Assembly (NCBI RefSeq): GCF_016583795.1
Contig: NZ_NRRS01000005.1
Location: 1 to 64,000 of the forward strand
From: Rhabdochromatium marinum
GTDB taxonomy: Bacteria; Pseudomonadota; Gammaproteobacteria; Chromatiales; Chromatiaceae
Direction of reading: 5' to 3'
DNA: 64,000 nt
A program made the position numbers and the translations under genes. This document shows, piece by piece, positions 28,401 to 36,662 of this stretch. Every line of letters starts with the position of its first letter. Position 1 is the stretch's first letter. Below the pieces are notes generated by a model, which ran no database searches, was not told where the DNA came from, and saw only the letters and a list, made by a program, of their open reading frames with translations.

Positions 28401-28936
28401 GCGATGTGGTCACCATCGGCGACACCACCGGCATGGTCACCCGAATTCAAATCCGCGCCACCACCATCCGCAACTGGGACAAGCAGGAACTGCTGGTCCC
28501 CAACAAGGAATTCATCACCGGCCGCCTGCTCAACTGGAGTCTGACCGACACCATCAACCGCATGACCCTGGTGGTCGGTGCCGAATACGGCTGCGACACC
28601 CGCAAAGCCCTGGCCCTGCTTGCCGAAGCCGCCGCCGAAAACCCGCGCGTCCTCGAAGACCCAGCCCCCGTCATCACTTTCGAAGGCTTCGGCGACAATT
28701 CCCTCACCCTGGTCTTGCGCTACTACCTGGGCGCACTCGACTACCGCCTCGCCGTCACCACCGAACTGCATCAAGCCATCAACGATAAATTCGGCGCCGC
28801 CGGCATCGGCATCGCCTTCCCGCAGCGCGATCTGCACCTGTATGCCAAGGAGCCTATTCCGGTTGCTGTGCAGCCGCCGGTGATCGGAGCGACAGCAGAG
28901 CTAGCGCATAGCGCTTTGAATTTAGACATGAAGTGA
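25409..28936 (+). CDS. Large mechanosensitive channel, MscK/MscM type
   Basis: 1175 residues from ATG 25409 (GTG 25403 also possible), 14 bases after zwf. A signal peptide ([17 protein letters not shown]) leads into a periplasmic region to about residue 490 with strong coiled-coil character (repeated Glu/Leu/Arg heptads), like the MscS porin domain of MscK. A block of hydrophobic segments follows between about 530 and 900, then the MscS core: pore helix [28 protein letters not shown], the beta domain with [16 protein letters not shown], and a C-terminal alpha/beta domain. Members open on membrane tension and protect against hypo-osmotic shock. MscK and YjeP/MscM share this layout, so I give no symbol. 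Confidence 0.9.
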   Translation: [1175 protein letters not shown]

Positions 28937-28944
28937 TGCTGATT

Positions 28945-29904
28945 CTAGCTGCGGGCTTGGTTAACTGAAGCATGCAGCGTGAGATTCGCCATGACCCCAA
29001 TCACCACAGCAAACCACAGGGTCGCCAGCCGTATCAGCACGGTTGCCGCCACGGCATCGGCAGCTGTCATGCCTTTCCACATCAACACCGCAACCATCAT
29101 GCCTTCCGCGCCACCCAAACCCCCGGGCATGAAACTCAAGGCACCCGCCAACATTGAGATTGCATAGACGAAGACGGCGAATGCCAGTGGAGTATCGAAT
29201 CCCATCCAGTGCAAGATCAAAAAAAAGGCCATGGCTTCCGCTGTCCAAGCCAGCAGGCTCAGGGCATTTGCACTGAACAGCAATTTCGGCTGATGGCAGT
29301 GGTGGGCCTGATGCGCGACTTGCAGGACATGGCGCAGCAAAATGCTGAGTTTGGAGTCGCCATTCAAGCGCACCTCCAAGCGATGTAGCAGAGGTTGGTT
29401 CGACAGTAGCAACAACCCCGCCAGCACACCGGCCGCGCCGATGCCAATGACGGGCCAGGCTTGCGGGTAGAGCGTCAGGCCGAACAGGGTGAGCAGCACC
29501 ACAGCGAGCAGATCCGACAGACGCTCGCTGAAAAAAGCCGCAAAGCTGTGTAGATAAGGAACCGACCAGGCTTTCAGCAACACACCGCGCAATGTCTCGC
29601 CAGCCTTGCCGGGGGTGGCGGTCAGAGCGAAGCCGGCCAGGTAAATGCGCAGACTCGGCGGCCAGGGTACCGCGTGTCCCATGGCATTCAGATACAGCTG
29701 CCAGCGCACAAACCGCAGCCCATAATTCACCAGCGACAGCGACAAGATGATCAGGATGCCAACCAGACCCACCTGAGCCACGGCCACTACGACCTCGCGC
29801 CAGCCGCCCCAGAGCGACACGCCCAGGTAGCCCAGCGCCGAGAGCATCACGGAATAGACAACCGCCCGATAGCGCCATCCCGACAGCATCGGCGCGGATT
29901 TCAC
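28945..29904 (-). CDS. UPF0104 / lysylphosphatidylglycerol synthase TM-region family membrane protein
   Basis: 319 residues, about eight predicted membrane segments. Family signs are YLAGFALTATPGKAGETLRG, with the conserved TPGKAGE, and SFMPGGLGGAEGMMVAVL, with the PGGLGGAE loop. The family comprises transmembrane proteins linked to lipid-attached sugars and lipid transfer, such as the AglD region and the MprF flippase domain. Its stop lies eight bases from the mscK-like stop (convergent), and its start overlaps the downstream-reading SDR gene by four bases. In this cluster it is a reasonable candidate for moving a polyprenyl-phosphate sugar across the membrane; that is inference only. Confidence 0.82.
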   Translation of the reverse strand: MKSAPMLSGWRYRAVVYSVMLSALGYLGVSLWGGWREVVVAVAQVGLVGILIILSLSLVNYGLRFVRWQLYLNAMGHAVPWPPSLRIYLAGFALTATPGKAGETLRGVLLKAWSVPYLHSFAAFFSERLSDLLAVVLLTLFGLTLYPQAWPVIGIGAAGVLAGLLLLSNQPLLHRLEVRLNGDSKLSILLRHVLQVAHQAHHCHQPKLLFSANALSLLAWTAEAMAFFLILHWMGFDTPLAFAVFVYAISMLAGALSFMPGGLGGAEGMMVAVLMWKGMTAADAVAATVLIRLATLWFAVVIGVMANLTLHASVNQARS

Positions 29905-30641
29905 AGCGACATTCGCTTAAACACCACGCTTGGGATCGAACGCACCACCCACATAATCACAGTCCAGAAGGCAGGCGTGTAGAGCACATTGGTTTGGCGT
30001 TCGATGCCAGCCAGAATACCTTTCGCCACCACCTCCGGTTGCGCCACCAGTAGCGCTGGCAGCGGCAGGCCCTGGGTCATCGGCGTGGCCACAAAGCCAG
30101 GACGGATGTCAATCAGATGCACGCCAACCTTAAACAGTCGTGCCCGCAACCCCTCGCAGAAAGCAGAGACGGCAGCCTTGGCACTGCCATAGAGATAGTT
30201 CGATGGGCGGCCCCGATCACCAGCAACCGAGGTAATGACCGCTAGCGTTCCGCCGCGCTGCGATTCCAGCTGATTGGCTAGCTGTGTCAGCAGCCCCACA
30301 GTCGCGGTCGCGTTCAGGTTAAATTCCCGCAACGCCAGAGCAGCATCCTGTTCGCAGGCGGCCTGATCCGGCAGGGTGCCATGCGCCACCAGCGCAATGT
30401 CGATCCGGCCCAGAGCCTCCTGACAGGCGCTGAGCATGGCCACATGCGCCTCCAGATGAGTGACATCCATCGCATAGGTGTGAACAGTACCGGCACCTCG
30501 GGAGCTCAAGTCGGCCGCCGTCTGTGCCAGCTTTTCAGCATTGCGGGCCACCAGGAAAAAAACCGCCCCCTGGCTGGCCCAAAGGCGCGCACAGGCATTG
30601 GCAATGGCTGAGGTGGCGCCGATAATCAGGATCTGTTTCAT
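29901..30641 (-). CDS. SDR-family oxidoreductase, DprE2-like
   Basis: 246 residues from ATG 30641, which overlaps the preceding gene's stop as ATGA; an upstream start at 30659 is possible. Classical short-chain dehydrogenase: cofactor motif IIGATSAIA at the start, VARNAEKL, and the catalytic triad region ITSVAGDRGRPSNYLYGSAK with Ser, Tyr and Lys. Sequence style and position beside a DprE1-like flavoprotein match DprE2, which reduces the 2-keto intermediate to decaprenylphospho-arabinose in actinobacteria. Substrate specificity is inferred from the neighbours. Confidence 0.85.
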   Translation of the reverse strand: MKQILIIGATSAIANACARLWASQGAVFFLVARNAEKLAQTAADLSSRGAGTVHTYAMDVTHLEAHVAMLSACQEALGRIDIALVAHGTLPDQAACEQDAALALREFNLNATATVGLLTQLANQLESQRGGTLAVITSVAGDRGRPSNYLYGSAKAAVSAFCEGLRARLFKVGVHLIDIRPGFVATPMTQGLPLPALLVAQPEVVAKGILAGIERQTNVLYTPAFWTVIMWVVRSIPSVVFKRMSL

Positions 30642-31957
30642 GTGGTTACTCGTGTCCAAAAGCGGGAGCCGAGCGCCGGATCGCGCCAGGCTTCAAGGTG
30701 TTGCCAGGCCGGATAGCTGCGACGAAAATCCTCGCCAATCATCTGGGCATCCTTGGCTGGATAGAGTCGCCCACCGGCCTCGCGCACAATGGCGTTGAGG
30801 CGTGGGAACAGTGTCTCGACAAGCGCCCTGGACTGCGGAAAATCCAGAGCCAGCGTGGTACCGGGCGCCGGAAACGACAGCCATCCGGGCGAAGCCACTG
30901 CACCGCAGCGTTTCAGTACCGCCAGAAAGGAGCCACGCCCCGAGGCGGCAATGGCATCCAGCAACGCCTGCATGGCTGGTTGCGCCTGTGCGTCCGGGAT
31001 CAGGCACTGATACTGCTGAAAGCCCTTGGGGCCATAGATGCGGTTCCAGTGGTGCACCCCATCCAGAGGATAAAAAAACGGCATGTAGTCGCTGCGTTGG
31101 TGTTGACGGGTCGGCGGATGTTTGCGCCAATAATACTCATTGAAAACCCGCAACGACAGGCCATTAATGAGCGACAGCGGCGATGTCAGCGGCACGCTAA
31201 GCGCTGCCTTGGTGGCCACCTTCAAGCCACCATCCGGAGCAAAATCCCCCGCCAGATAGACTCCGCGACCGCTGCGCGCCCCAGTGGCTGCACAGTCGAT
31301 CCAGGCTACGCAGAATTCGTGCTGCTGATCGAGTTCGGCTGACAGTGTGAAAAAATCCGCCAGAGTATCGAAGCGTTCAACCAGACAATCAATCTGGCTG
31401 GACGCAATGGGCGTGAGTTGGATCTCGGCCCATTCGATAATGCCCGTCAGTCCCAGTCCGCCAATGGTGGCGGCAAACAAGTCCGCCTGTTCGTCAGGTG
31501 AGCACAGCTGCCGCCCCTCCTGGGAGCGCAGCAGGCTCAGGCGGCGCACATGGCAGCCAAAGGTGCCACGCACATGATGATTCTTGCCATGCACATCATT
31601 GGCAATAGCCCCCCCCAGGGTAACGAACTGCGTACCAGGGGTGACAGACAAAAACCAGCCGCGCGGGATGGCGAGGGCGAGGATTTCATCCAGAGTGACG
31701 CCCGCCTCGGCGGTCAGAACACCGCGACTCCAGTCCGCGTGCAGAAAACGATCTAAAGCGCGCAGATGCAGCACCTGATCGCTCGCAGCCAGACAACTGT
31801 CGCCATAGCTGCGGCCGTTGCCAAACGCCAGGGTTGAACCGTACCGATGAACTAGGGCATCCCGTGTGCCGGCGAGTTCCGCTCGCCAATGACAGGCATG
31901 AGCCGTCTGAGGAAAGGGTGGATAGTGTCCCCAAGAGTGTAGTGATTGTGCACTCAT
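30638..31957 (-). CDS. FAD-linked oxidase, DprE1-like (polyprenylphospho-ribose 2'-oxidase)
   Basis: 439 residues. The FAD-binding domain shows FGNGRSYGDSCL near residue 45 and VTLGGAIANDVHGKNHHVRGTFG near 112-134, which closely matches the DprE1 flavin loop including the conserved His. YPAKDAQM near the C-terminus carries the DprE1 active-site Lys (about residue 402). DprE1 oxidises decaprenylphospho-ribose at C2, the first half of its epimerisation to the arabinose form. The cysteine attacked by benzothiazinones in the mycobacterial enzyme is replaced by Ala370 in TLALDFP (30848-30850). It overlaps both neighbours by four bases. Confidence 0.88.
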   Translation of the reverse strand: MSAQSLHSWGHYPPFPQTAHACHWRAELAGTRDALVHRYGSTLAFGNGRSYGDSCLAASDQVLHLRALDRFLHADWSRGVLTAEAGVTLDEILALAIPRGWFLSVTPGTQFVTLGGAIANDVHGKNHHVRGTFGCHVRRLSLLRSQEGRQLCSPDEQADLFAATIGGLGLTGIIEWAEIQLTPIASSQIDCLVERFDTLADFFTLSAELDQQHEFCVAWIDCAATGARSGRGVYLAGDFAPDGGLKVATKAALSVPLTSPLSLINGLSLRVFNEYYWRKHPPTRQHQRSDYMPFFYPLDGVHHWNRIYGPKGFQQYQCLIPDAQAQPAMQALLDAIAASGRGSFLAVLKRCGAVASPGWLSFPAPGTTLALDFPQSRALVETLFPRLNAIVREAGGRLYPAKDAQMIGEDFRRSYPAWQHLEAWRDPALGSRFWTRVTT

Positions 31958-33396
31958 ACCGCAGCCCAGAAAACCAGGACGAAGAGCCCGCCAATGATCA
32001 GGCTCATGCGATCACGGATGGCAAAGACCACCGGATCGTCATGCATCTGCCCGCGATGGGTGAGCATCCATACCCGACTGATCCACAGCAACAATAGCGG
32101 ACAGGCAAGCCAGATCACTTCGGGTTGACGATACAATGTCGTCGCACTCAGATCATTGATATAGAGCGCCAGCACCATCACCGCCACATAGCCGGAGGAA
32201 GCGCCCAGTGAGGCAAGCATTTCCAGATCATCCGGATAGTAACCGCGCCCGCGCGCCTGGTTCGTACGGCCTTTGACGCGCGCCTGGCGCAATTCAGCGT
32301 AGCGCTTAACCAGCGCTAGGCTGAGAAACATAAACATTGAGAAGGCTAGCATCCAGAAGGTCAGGGGAATCGCCAAGGCCGCAGCACCGGCGATAATGCG
32401 CAGCGTATAGAGCGAAGCTAGCGTGATGACATCAATAACTATTTGACGCTTGAGCACCAGGGAATAGGCTAGCGTTAGCGCATAATAGAGTGCCAGCACG
32501 GCGATGAATGCCTGAGGCAGCAGCCACCAGGCCCCCAAAAACGCGGTCAGCAGCAGTACCGGAATCGCCAGCAGCCCAGAGTGAAGCGACAGGCGGCCAG
32601 CGGCAAAGGGACGATGACGCTTGGTGGCATGATGGCGGTCATCCTCCAGGTCCAGCAAGTCATTGAGCAAATAGACACTGGAGGCGCACAGCCCGAAGAG
32701 CACAAAAGCCAGCATACCCTGGACAAGAAGTCCAAGCTCGTCAAAGCGATGTGCAGCGAGCAGGGGAACAAAAATCAGCAAATTCTTCGACCACTGATGC
32801 AAGCGCAGCGCCTTGAACCAATCGCCCAAGGTCGGCTGATGCGAGCGAATGGTCGCCGCAATCCTGTCCAGCGACTGCATATGGCGCTCCAGGCTGCGCT
32901 GCGGATTCACAACATAAGCGTATCGCGCGGCTTGCCAGACTGGCAGATCATCCCGAGCGTTGCCGGCATAGTCAAATCCACCATCACCAAAGCGGTGAAT
33001 CAACGCCTCGCGCTTGCGCTCAGCCGCAAGATTCCGCTTGGCATCGCTGGCAATAACGTCATCAAACAGGTGCAGATGCTCGGCCACCCGTTCGGCCAGA
33101 GTGTGGTGACTGGCCGTTGCCAATAACACCTCACGCCCCTTGCGCCGCTCGGCTTCAATGAGTTCAATCACCGCCGGATCATAAGGAAGCTGGCGGACAT
33201 CCAGCGAAGTGGCCAAGGCCAATCCCTCTTTGAGCCTGGCCTTGCCCTGAGTCAACCAGAGCAGCGGCTGCCAGGCACGGGCAGGATGTGCGCGAACAAA
33301 TGCCAATCCGGTTTCCAGCAGCAAATCCGAGCGCAGAAGCGTACCATCCAAATCTACAACGAGCGGCGGTTCTTTTGATTGTGAGCTTGCTCCCAA
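31954..33396 (-). CDS. HAD phosphatase-UbiA prenyltransferase fusion (DPPR synthase-like)
   Basis: 480 residues starting at TTG 33396, with AAGGAAG seven bases upstream and no nearby ATG. Residues 1 to about 190 are a HAD domain: VVDLDGTLLRSD, TASHHTLAE and GNARDDLPVW. The rest is a UbiA prenyltransferase with about eight membrane helices: the aspartate motif NDLLDLEDD and the second motif LKRQIVIDVITLASLYTLR resemble mycobacterial Rv3806c, which transfers phosphoribose from PRPP to decaprenyl phosphate. The fused HAD domain could remove the 5'-phosphate from that product. UbiA enzymes also act in quinone and haem pathways, but adjacency to DprE1/DprE2-like genes favours the phosphoribosyl role. 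It is the first gene of the cluster. Confidence 0.87.
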   Translation of the reverse strand: MGASSQSKEPPLVVDLDGTLLRSDLLLETGLAFVRAHPARAWQPLLWLTQGKARLKEGLALATSLDVRQLPYDPAVIELIEAERRKGREVLLATASHHTLAERVAEHLHLFDDVIASDAKRNLAAERKREALIHRFGDGGFDYAGNARDDLPVWQAARYAYVVNPQRSLERHMQSLDRIAATIRSHQPTLGDWFKALRLHQWSKNLLIFVPLLAAHRFDELGLLVQGMLAFVLFGLCASSVYLLNDLLDLEDDRHHATKRHRPFAAGRLSLHSGLLAIPVLLLTAFLGAWWLLPQAFIAVLALYYALTLAYSLVLKRQIVIDVITLASLYTLRIIAGAAALAIPLTFWMLAFSMFMFLSLALVKRYAELRQARVKGRTNQARGRGYYPDDLEMLASLGASSGYVAVMVLALYINDLSATTLYRQPEVIWLACPLLLLWISRVWMLTHRGQMHDDPVVFAIRDRMSLIIGGLFVLVFWAAV

Positions 33397-33663
33397 TTGA
33401 TCGCTTCCTTAAACAGATGGAAAACAACACGCACTGGGTGACATCATACCAGATAGCTATTACACAGGCTAAATTTCGTTTATCAAGTTACATGAACCGA
33501 TTCCGCGCCAGGAGACGTGCCAGTTTCGCCCCGCCATCTGAGGGGACGCCATCAAAGCGCGCTATCTGCCCTGCCGCGCTTTTGCTAAGCTGCCGCATCC
33601 CTGGCCGCCTGAACGCAACTCCCAGCGGCCCTAGATCATGAATAACTTAAACCTTTCAGTGTC

Positions 33664-35208
33664 ATGGAACCCAAGGCTACCGATACGGATACCACACCCG
33701 CGCCCTCCCCGAGCGCTGAAGACAGCGGTGCGACCTTTGCCGCACTGGATTTGGGCTCAAACTCCTTTCATCTACTGATCGCACGCAGCGATGGTGGCAC
33801 CCTGAAGGTGATGGATCGCTATAAGGAGATGGTGCGCCTGGGCGAGGGGCTGACGCCACTCAAGACCCTGGAGCCCGAGGTGGCGGAGCGGGCGCTGGCC
33901 TGCCTGGAGCGCATCGGTCAACGCTTGCGCGCTTTGCCGCCGGCCAATGTACGGGTGGTGGGCACCAATACGCTGCGTCAGTTGCGGGAAACTTCGGATT
34001 TTCTGCCGCGTGCCGAAGCGGCACTCGGTCAGCCGATTGAGGTCATTGCCGGGCGCGAAGAGGCACGTCTGGTCTACCTGGGGGTCGCGCATGGCTTGGC
34101 CATTGGCGATGAAAAGCGCCTGGTCATCGACATCGGCGGCGGTAGCACGGAGCTCATTGTTGGACACGGTTTTAACACACAGCTGCGCGAAAGTTTGCAC
34201 ATGGGCTGCGTGAGCATGTCGCGGCGCTTTTTCGCCGACGGCCGTATTAGCCTCAAGGCCATGGATCGCGCGGAATTGGCTGCCGCCATGCAAATCCGTC
34301 CGGTGCGCGAGTTGTTTCGCCAGTCCGGCTGGGAAACCGCAACGGGCAGTTCCGGCACCATCAAGGCCATCGCTTCGGTGCTTACCGGCGAGGGCTGGTG
34401 CTCCGAGGGCGTCTGTGCTGAAGGGCTGACTCGATTGCGCGAGGCGCTGATCGATTGCGGCAAAATCGACGATCTGCGCTTCAAAGGGTTAAGCGACCGG
34501 CGCCGTCCTGTTTTTACCGGCGGCGTGGCGGTTCTGCGCGCGCTCTTTCAGAATTTGGCCATCGACCAGATGCGCGTGTCAAATCAAGCCCTGCGCGAGG
34601 GTGTCATCTACGAACTGATTGGCCGCACCCAGCAGGAGGATGTACGCGAACGCACGGTAGTGACCTTATGTCGGCGCTTCGATGTCGATCTGGAGCAGGC
34701 CCAACGGGTCAAACAGACCGCGTTACGGCTGTACCAACAAATCCGCTGCGACTGGCAGCTGGAGCGCCCGGAATATCTCAGCATGCTGGGCTGGGCCGCG
34801 CAGCTGCATGAAATCGGACTCGCCGTCTCCCACAGCCAATACCAAAAGCACGGCGCCTATCTGCTGCGCAACGCCGATCTGTCCGGCTTTACCCGTCAGG
34901 AGCAAACCGTGCTGGCCATCCTGGTGCTGGCGCACCGGCGCAAGATGCCCGAGGAATCCTTTGCCAATCTGCCAGAGAACCGGCAGGACTGCGCGCGCCG
35001 GCTCTGCGTACTGCTGCGCCTGGCGGTGCTGATTCATCGTGGACGCTCAGCGACAACCAAGCCCAATCCCATGCTAAGCGTTAAGGATGGAGAACTTTCA
35101 CTCTGTTTTCCCAATGACTGGCTGGCGACTCACCCACTGACACGACTTGAGCTCGAAGAAGAGTCTGAACGCCTGCGCCAGGCTGGGATCGAGCTGCGAT
35201 TCTACTAG
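33664..35208 (+). CDS. ppx: Exopolyphosphatase (Ppx/GppA family)
   Basis: 514 residues. The ASKHA-type N-terminal motif is AALDLGSNSFHLLIA, the phosphate-binding motif is VIDIGGGSTELIVGH, and GVSMSRRF-like and GSSGTIKAIASV loops follow. The C-terminal half is an HD-like helical domain (AAQLHEIGLAVSH), as in long Ppx and GppA. It hydrolyses terminal phosphates of polyphosphate, or pppGpp if it acts as GppA; the two cannot be separated confidently by eye. A disordered N-terminal segment of about 25 Thr/Pro/Ser residues precedes the domain. It is transcribed divergently from the UbiA fusion across a 267-base gap with no visible gene. Confidence 0.93.
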   Translation: MEPKATDTDTTPAPSPSAEDSGATFAALDLGSNSFHLLIARSDGGTLKVMDRYKEMVRLGEGLTPLKTLEPEVAERALACLERIGQRLRALPPANVRVVGTNTLRQLRETSDFLPRAEAALGQPIEVIAGREEARLVYLGVAHGLAIGDEKRLVIDIGGGSTELIVGHGFNTQLRESLHMGCVSMSRRFFADGRISLKAMDRAELAAAMQIRPVRELFRQSGWETATGSSGTIKAIASVLTGEGWCSEGVCAEGLTRLREALIDCGKIDDLRFKGLSDRRRPVFTGGVAVLRALFQNLAIDQMRVSNQALREGVIYELIGRTQQEDVRERTVVTLCRRFDVDLEQAQRVKQTALRLYQQIRCDWQLERPEYLSMLGWAAQLHEIGLAVSHSQYQKHGAYLLRNADLSGFTRQEQTVLAILVLAHRRKMPEESFANLPENRQDCARRLCVLLRLAVLIHRGRSATTKPNPMLSVKDGELSLCFPNDWLATHPLTRLELEEESERLRQAGIELRFY

Positions 35209-35214
35209 CAAGAC

Positions 35215-35242
35215 TTGGTTCGTGATCGCTTCCTGTTAGAAT
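35215..35242 (+). promoter_or_regulatory. Candidate sigma-70 promoter for the SCP2-like gene
   Basis: TTGGTT (35215-35220), a 16-base spacer, then TAGAAT (35237-35242). It begins six bases after the ppx stop and would give a leader of about 80 bases. Confidence 0.4.
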
Positions 35243-35330
35243 CAGCGCCTTTACTAGAGATCGCAGCCGCTCAGGCTGCGACAACATCCAACCAACCGCG
35301 ATACACTCAAACTGAAGGAGGCATCATCAC

Positions 35331-35744
35331 ATGGCCCAACTCTTTTCCGCCGACTGGATGAATCAGCTCAAGGACGCCTGGAATGCCGAGCCGGAAGTCA
35401 GCCAGAAACTGGCCGAAATCAACTTCAGCTCCGTCATTACCTGCGGTTTCAAGGATGAAGACAACCCGCGCGGATTTTTTAAGGTCGAAAACGGCATCTG
35501 CACCAGCGCGGGTGACTGGACTGGCGAAACGCCGGACTGGGACATGCGCGCTGACATGAAAGACTGGCTAAAATGGGTCGAAAAAGGCATCGGCATGATG
35601 GGCCTGGGAACCGCCTATGCCACCGGCAAGCTGAAGTTCAAGACCGGTGACTACAGTGCCATGATCAAAGACCCGCGCATGGCCGGGCCGTTCGTGAAAA
35701 GCTTTGGCCTGATGCAGCAGGTCGGCGCTGACGAACTCAGCTAA
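35331..35744 (+). CDS. SCP2 sterol-binding domain protein
   Basis: 137 residues, with a strong GAAGGAGG ribosome-binding site upstream. The whole protein is one SCP2-like fold: a helix (ADWMNQLKDAWNAE), beta strands (SVITCGFKDED, RGFFKVENG), a D/W-rich segment (DWDMRADMKDWLKW) and the hydrophobic AYATGKLKFKTGDYSAM helix-strand unit. Proteins of this family bind lipids or fatty acyl ligands; the ligand here is unknown. It appears to be a single-gene unit with its own promoter and a terminator. Confidence 0.85.
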   Translation: MAQLFSADWMNQLKDAWNAEPEVSQKLAEINFSSVITCGFKDEDNPRGFFKVENGICTSAGDWTGETPDWDMRADMKDWLKWVEKGIGMMGLGTAYATGKLKFKTGDYSAMIKDPRMAGPFVKSFGLMQQVGADELS

Positions 35745-35764
35745 ACCGCACTTCGCTGCCAATC

Positions 35765-35797
35765 CCCCGTCCAAGCCGCACCGGCTGGACGGGGTTT
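35765..35797 (+). terminator. Intrinsic terminator after the SCP2-like gene
   Basis: A 9-bp stem CCCCGTCCA (35765-35773) and TGGACGGGG (35786-35794) with a 12-base loop is followed by TTT. The T tract is short, but the position 20 bases after the stop codon is right. Confidence 0.7.
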
Positions 35798-35849
35798 CGC
35801 GCACTCACCGCAACCCAAGATTCACCAAGACATCAAGGTTGGCCAAGAC

Positions 35850-36662
35850 TCAGGCGCAGCCACTCCAGACCGCCTGATGCAGGCGCTTAATGAGTTCCAG
35901 GTCAACGCAGATCTCAGTCTCCGCCTGTACCTCTAGCGCCGCCACAGCGGTTCCGCCCAGCACCTGCCCTGGCGCGTCGCGCTCGCCCAGTTGATCGACC
36001 ACCAACGCCGCACGGCTGAAATCCTGCTCCCGGGTATAATGGCTTAGGGTCACAATCAGAGTATCCAGACCCGCCGCCAGGGCCGCCGCCGCACCATTGT
36101 CGGAATCCTCAATCACCACACAGTCCGCCGCCGTTAGCCCAAGCTGCTCCAAGGCCAGCGTGAAAATATCCGGTGCCGGCTTTTTGCGCGGCACCACATC
36201 ACCAGCGGCGATCACCTCAAACCAATCCCGCAGCCCCGGCTCGCCTACATGATTCAGCAGCGCCGTGACGTTTTCAGGCGTCGTCGTGGTCGCGATCGCC
36301 AGGCGCACGCCAGCGGCACGCGCCTCGCGCAACAGTCGCAACACCCCGCTGCGCAGCGGCACACCGCCCTGCCCCAGCAGCGCGACATAGTGGCGCGTCT
36401 TGGCCTGATGCAGACCGGCGATAAAGTCTTGCAGCGCCTGGCCATGCGGCGCCACAAAGTCCGGGCAATAGCGCTCACAATAGCGGGCGATCCGCTCCTT
36501 GCCACCAGTGACTTGCAGCAACTCGCCATAGAGTGCCTCAGACCACTGCCAGTTCAGGCCCGCCTCGGCAAAGGCGGCATTGAAAGCCACCCGATGGCCA
36601 TCACGTTCAGTATCAGCCAGGGTGCCGTCCACATCGAAAATCAGTGCTTGCAGTTGGCCCAC
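35850..36662 (-). CDS. cbbY: HAD-family phosphatase, CbbY-like
   Basis: 270 residues from GTG 36662, with GGGAG eight bases upstream. HAD-IA motifs: IFDVDGTLADTERDGH with Asp10 and Asp12, ATTTTPENV, RKKPAPDIF and VIEDSDNGAAAALAAG. The TERDGHR segment after motif I is typical of CbbY, which removes the inhibitory Rubisco misfire product xylulose-1,5-bisphosphate. Related HAD phosphatases share these motifs, so the substrate is probable rather than proven. If correct, it suggests a Calvin-cycle organism. The last 25 residues (VQAETEICVDLELIK) look like an extension. It is divergent from dksA; the 282-base gap shows no clear gene. Confidence 0.8.
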   Translation of the reverse strand: MGQLQALIFDVDGTLADTERDGHRVAFNAAFAEAGLNWQWSEALYGELLQVTGGKERIARYCERYCPDFVAPHGQALQDFIAGLHQAKTRHYVALLGQGGVPLRSGVLRLLREARAAGVRLAIATTTTPENVTALLNHVGEPGLRDWFEVIAAGDVVPRKKPAPDIFTLALEQLGLTAADCVVIEDSDNGAAAALAAGLDTLIVTLSHYTREQDFSRAALVVDQLGERDAPGQVLGGTAVAALEVQAETEICVDLELIKRLHQAVWSGCA

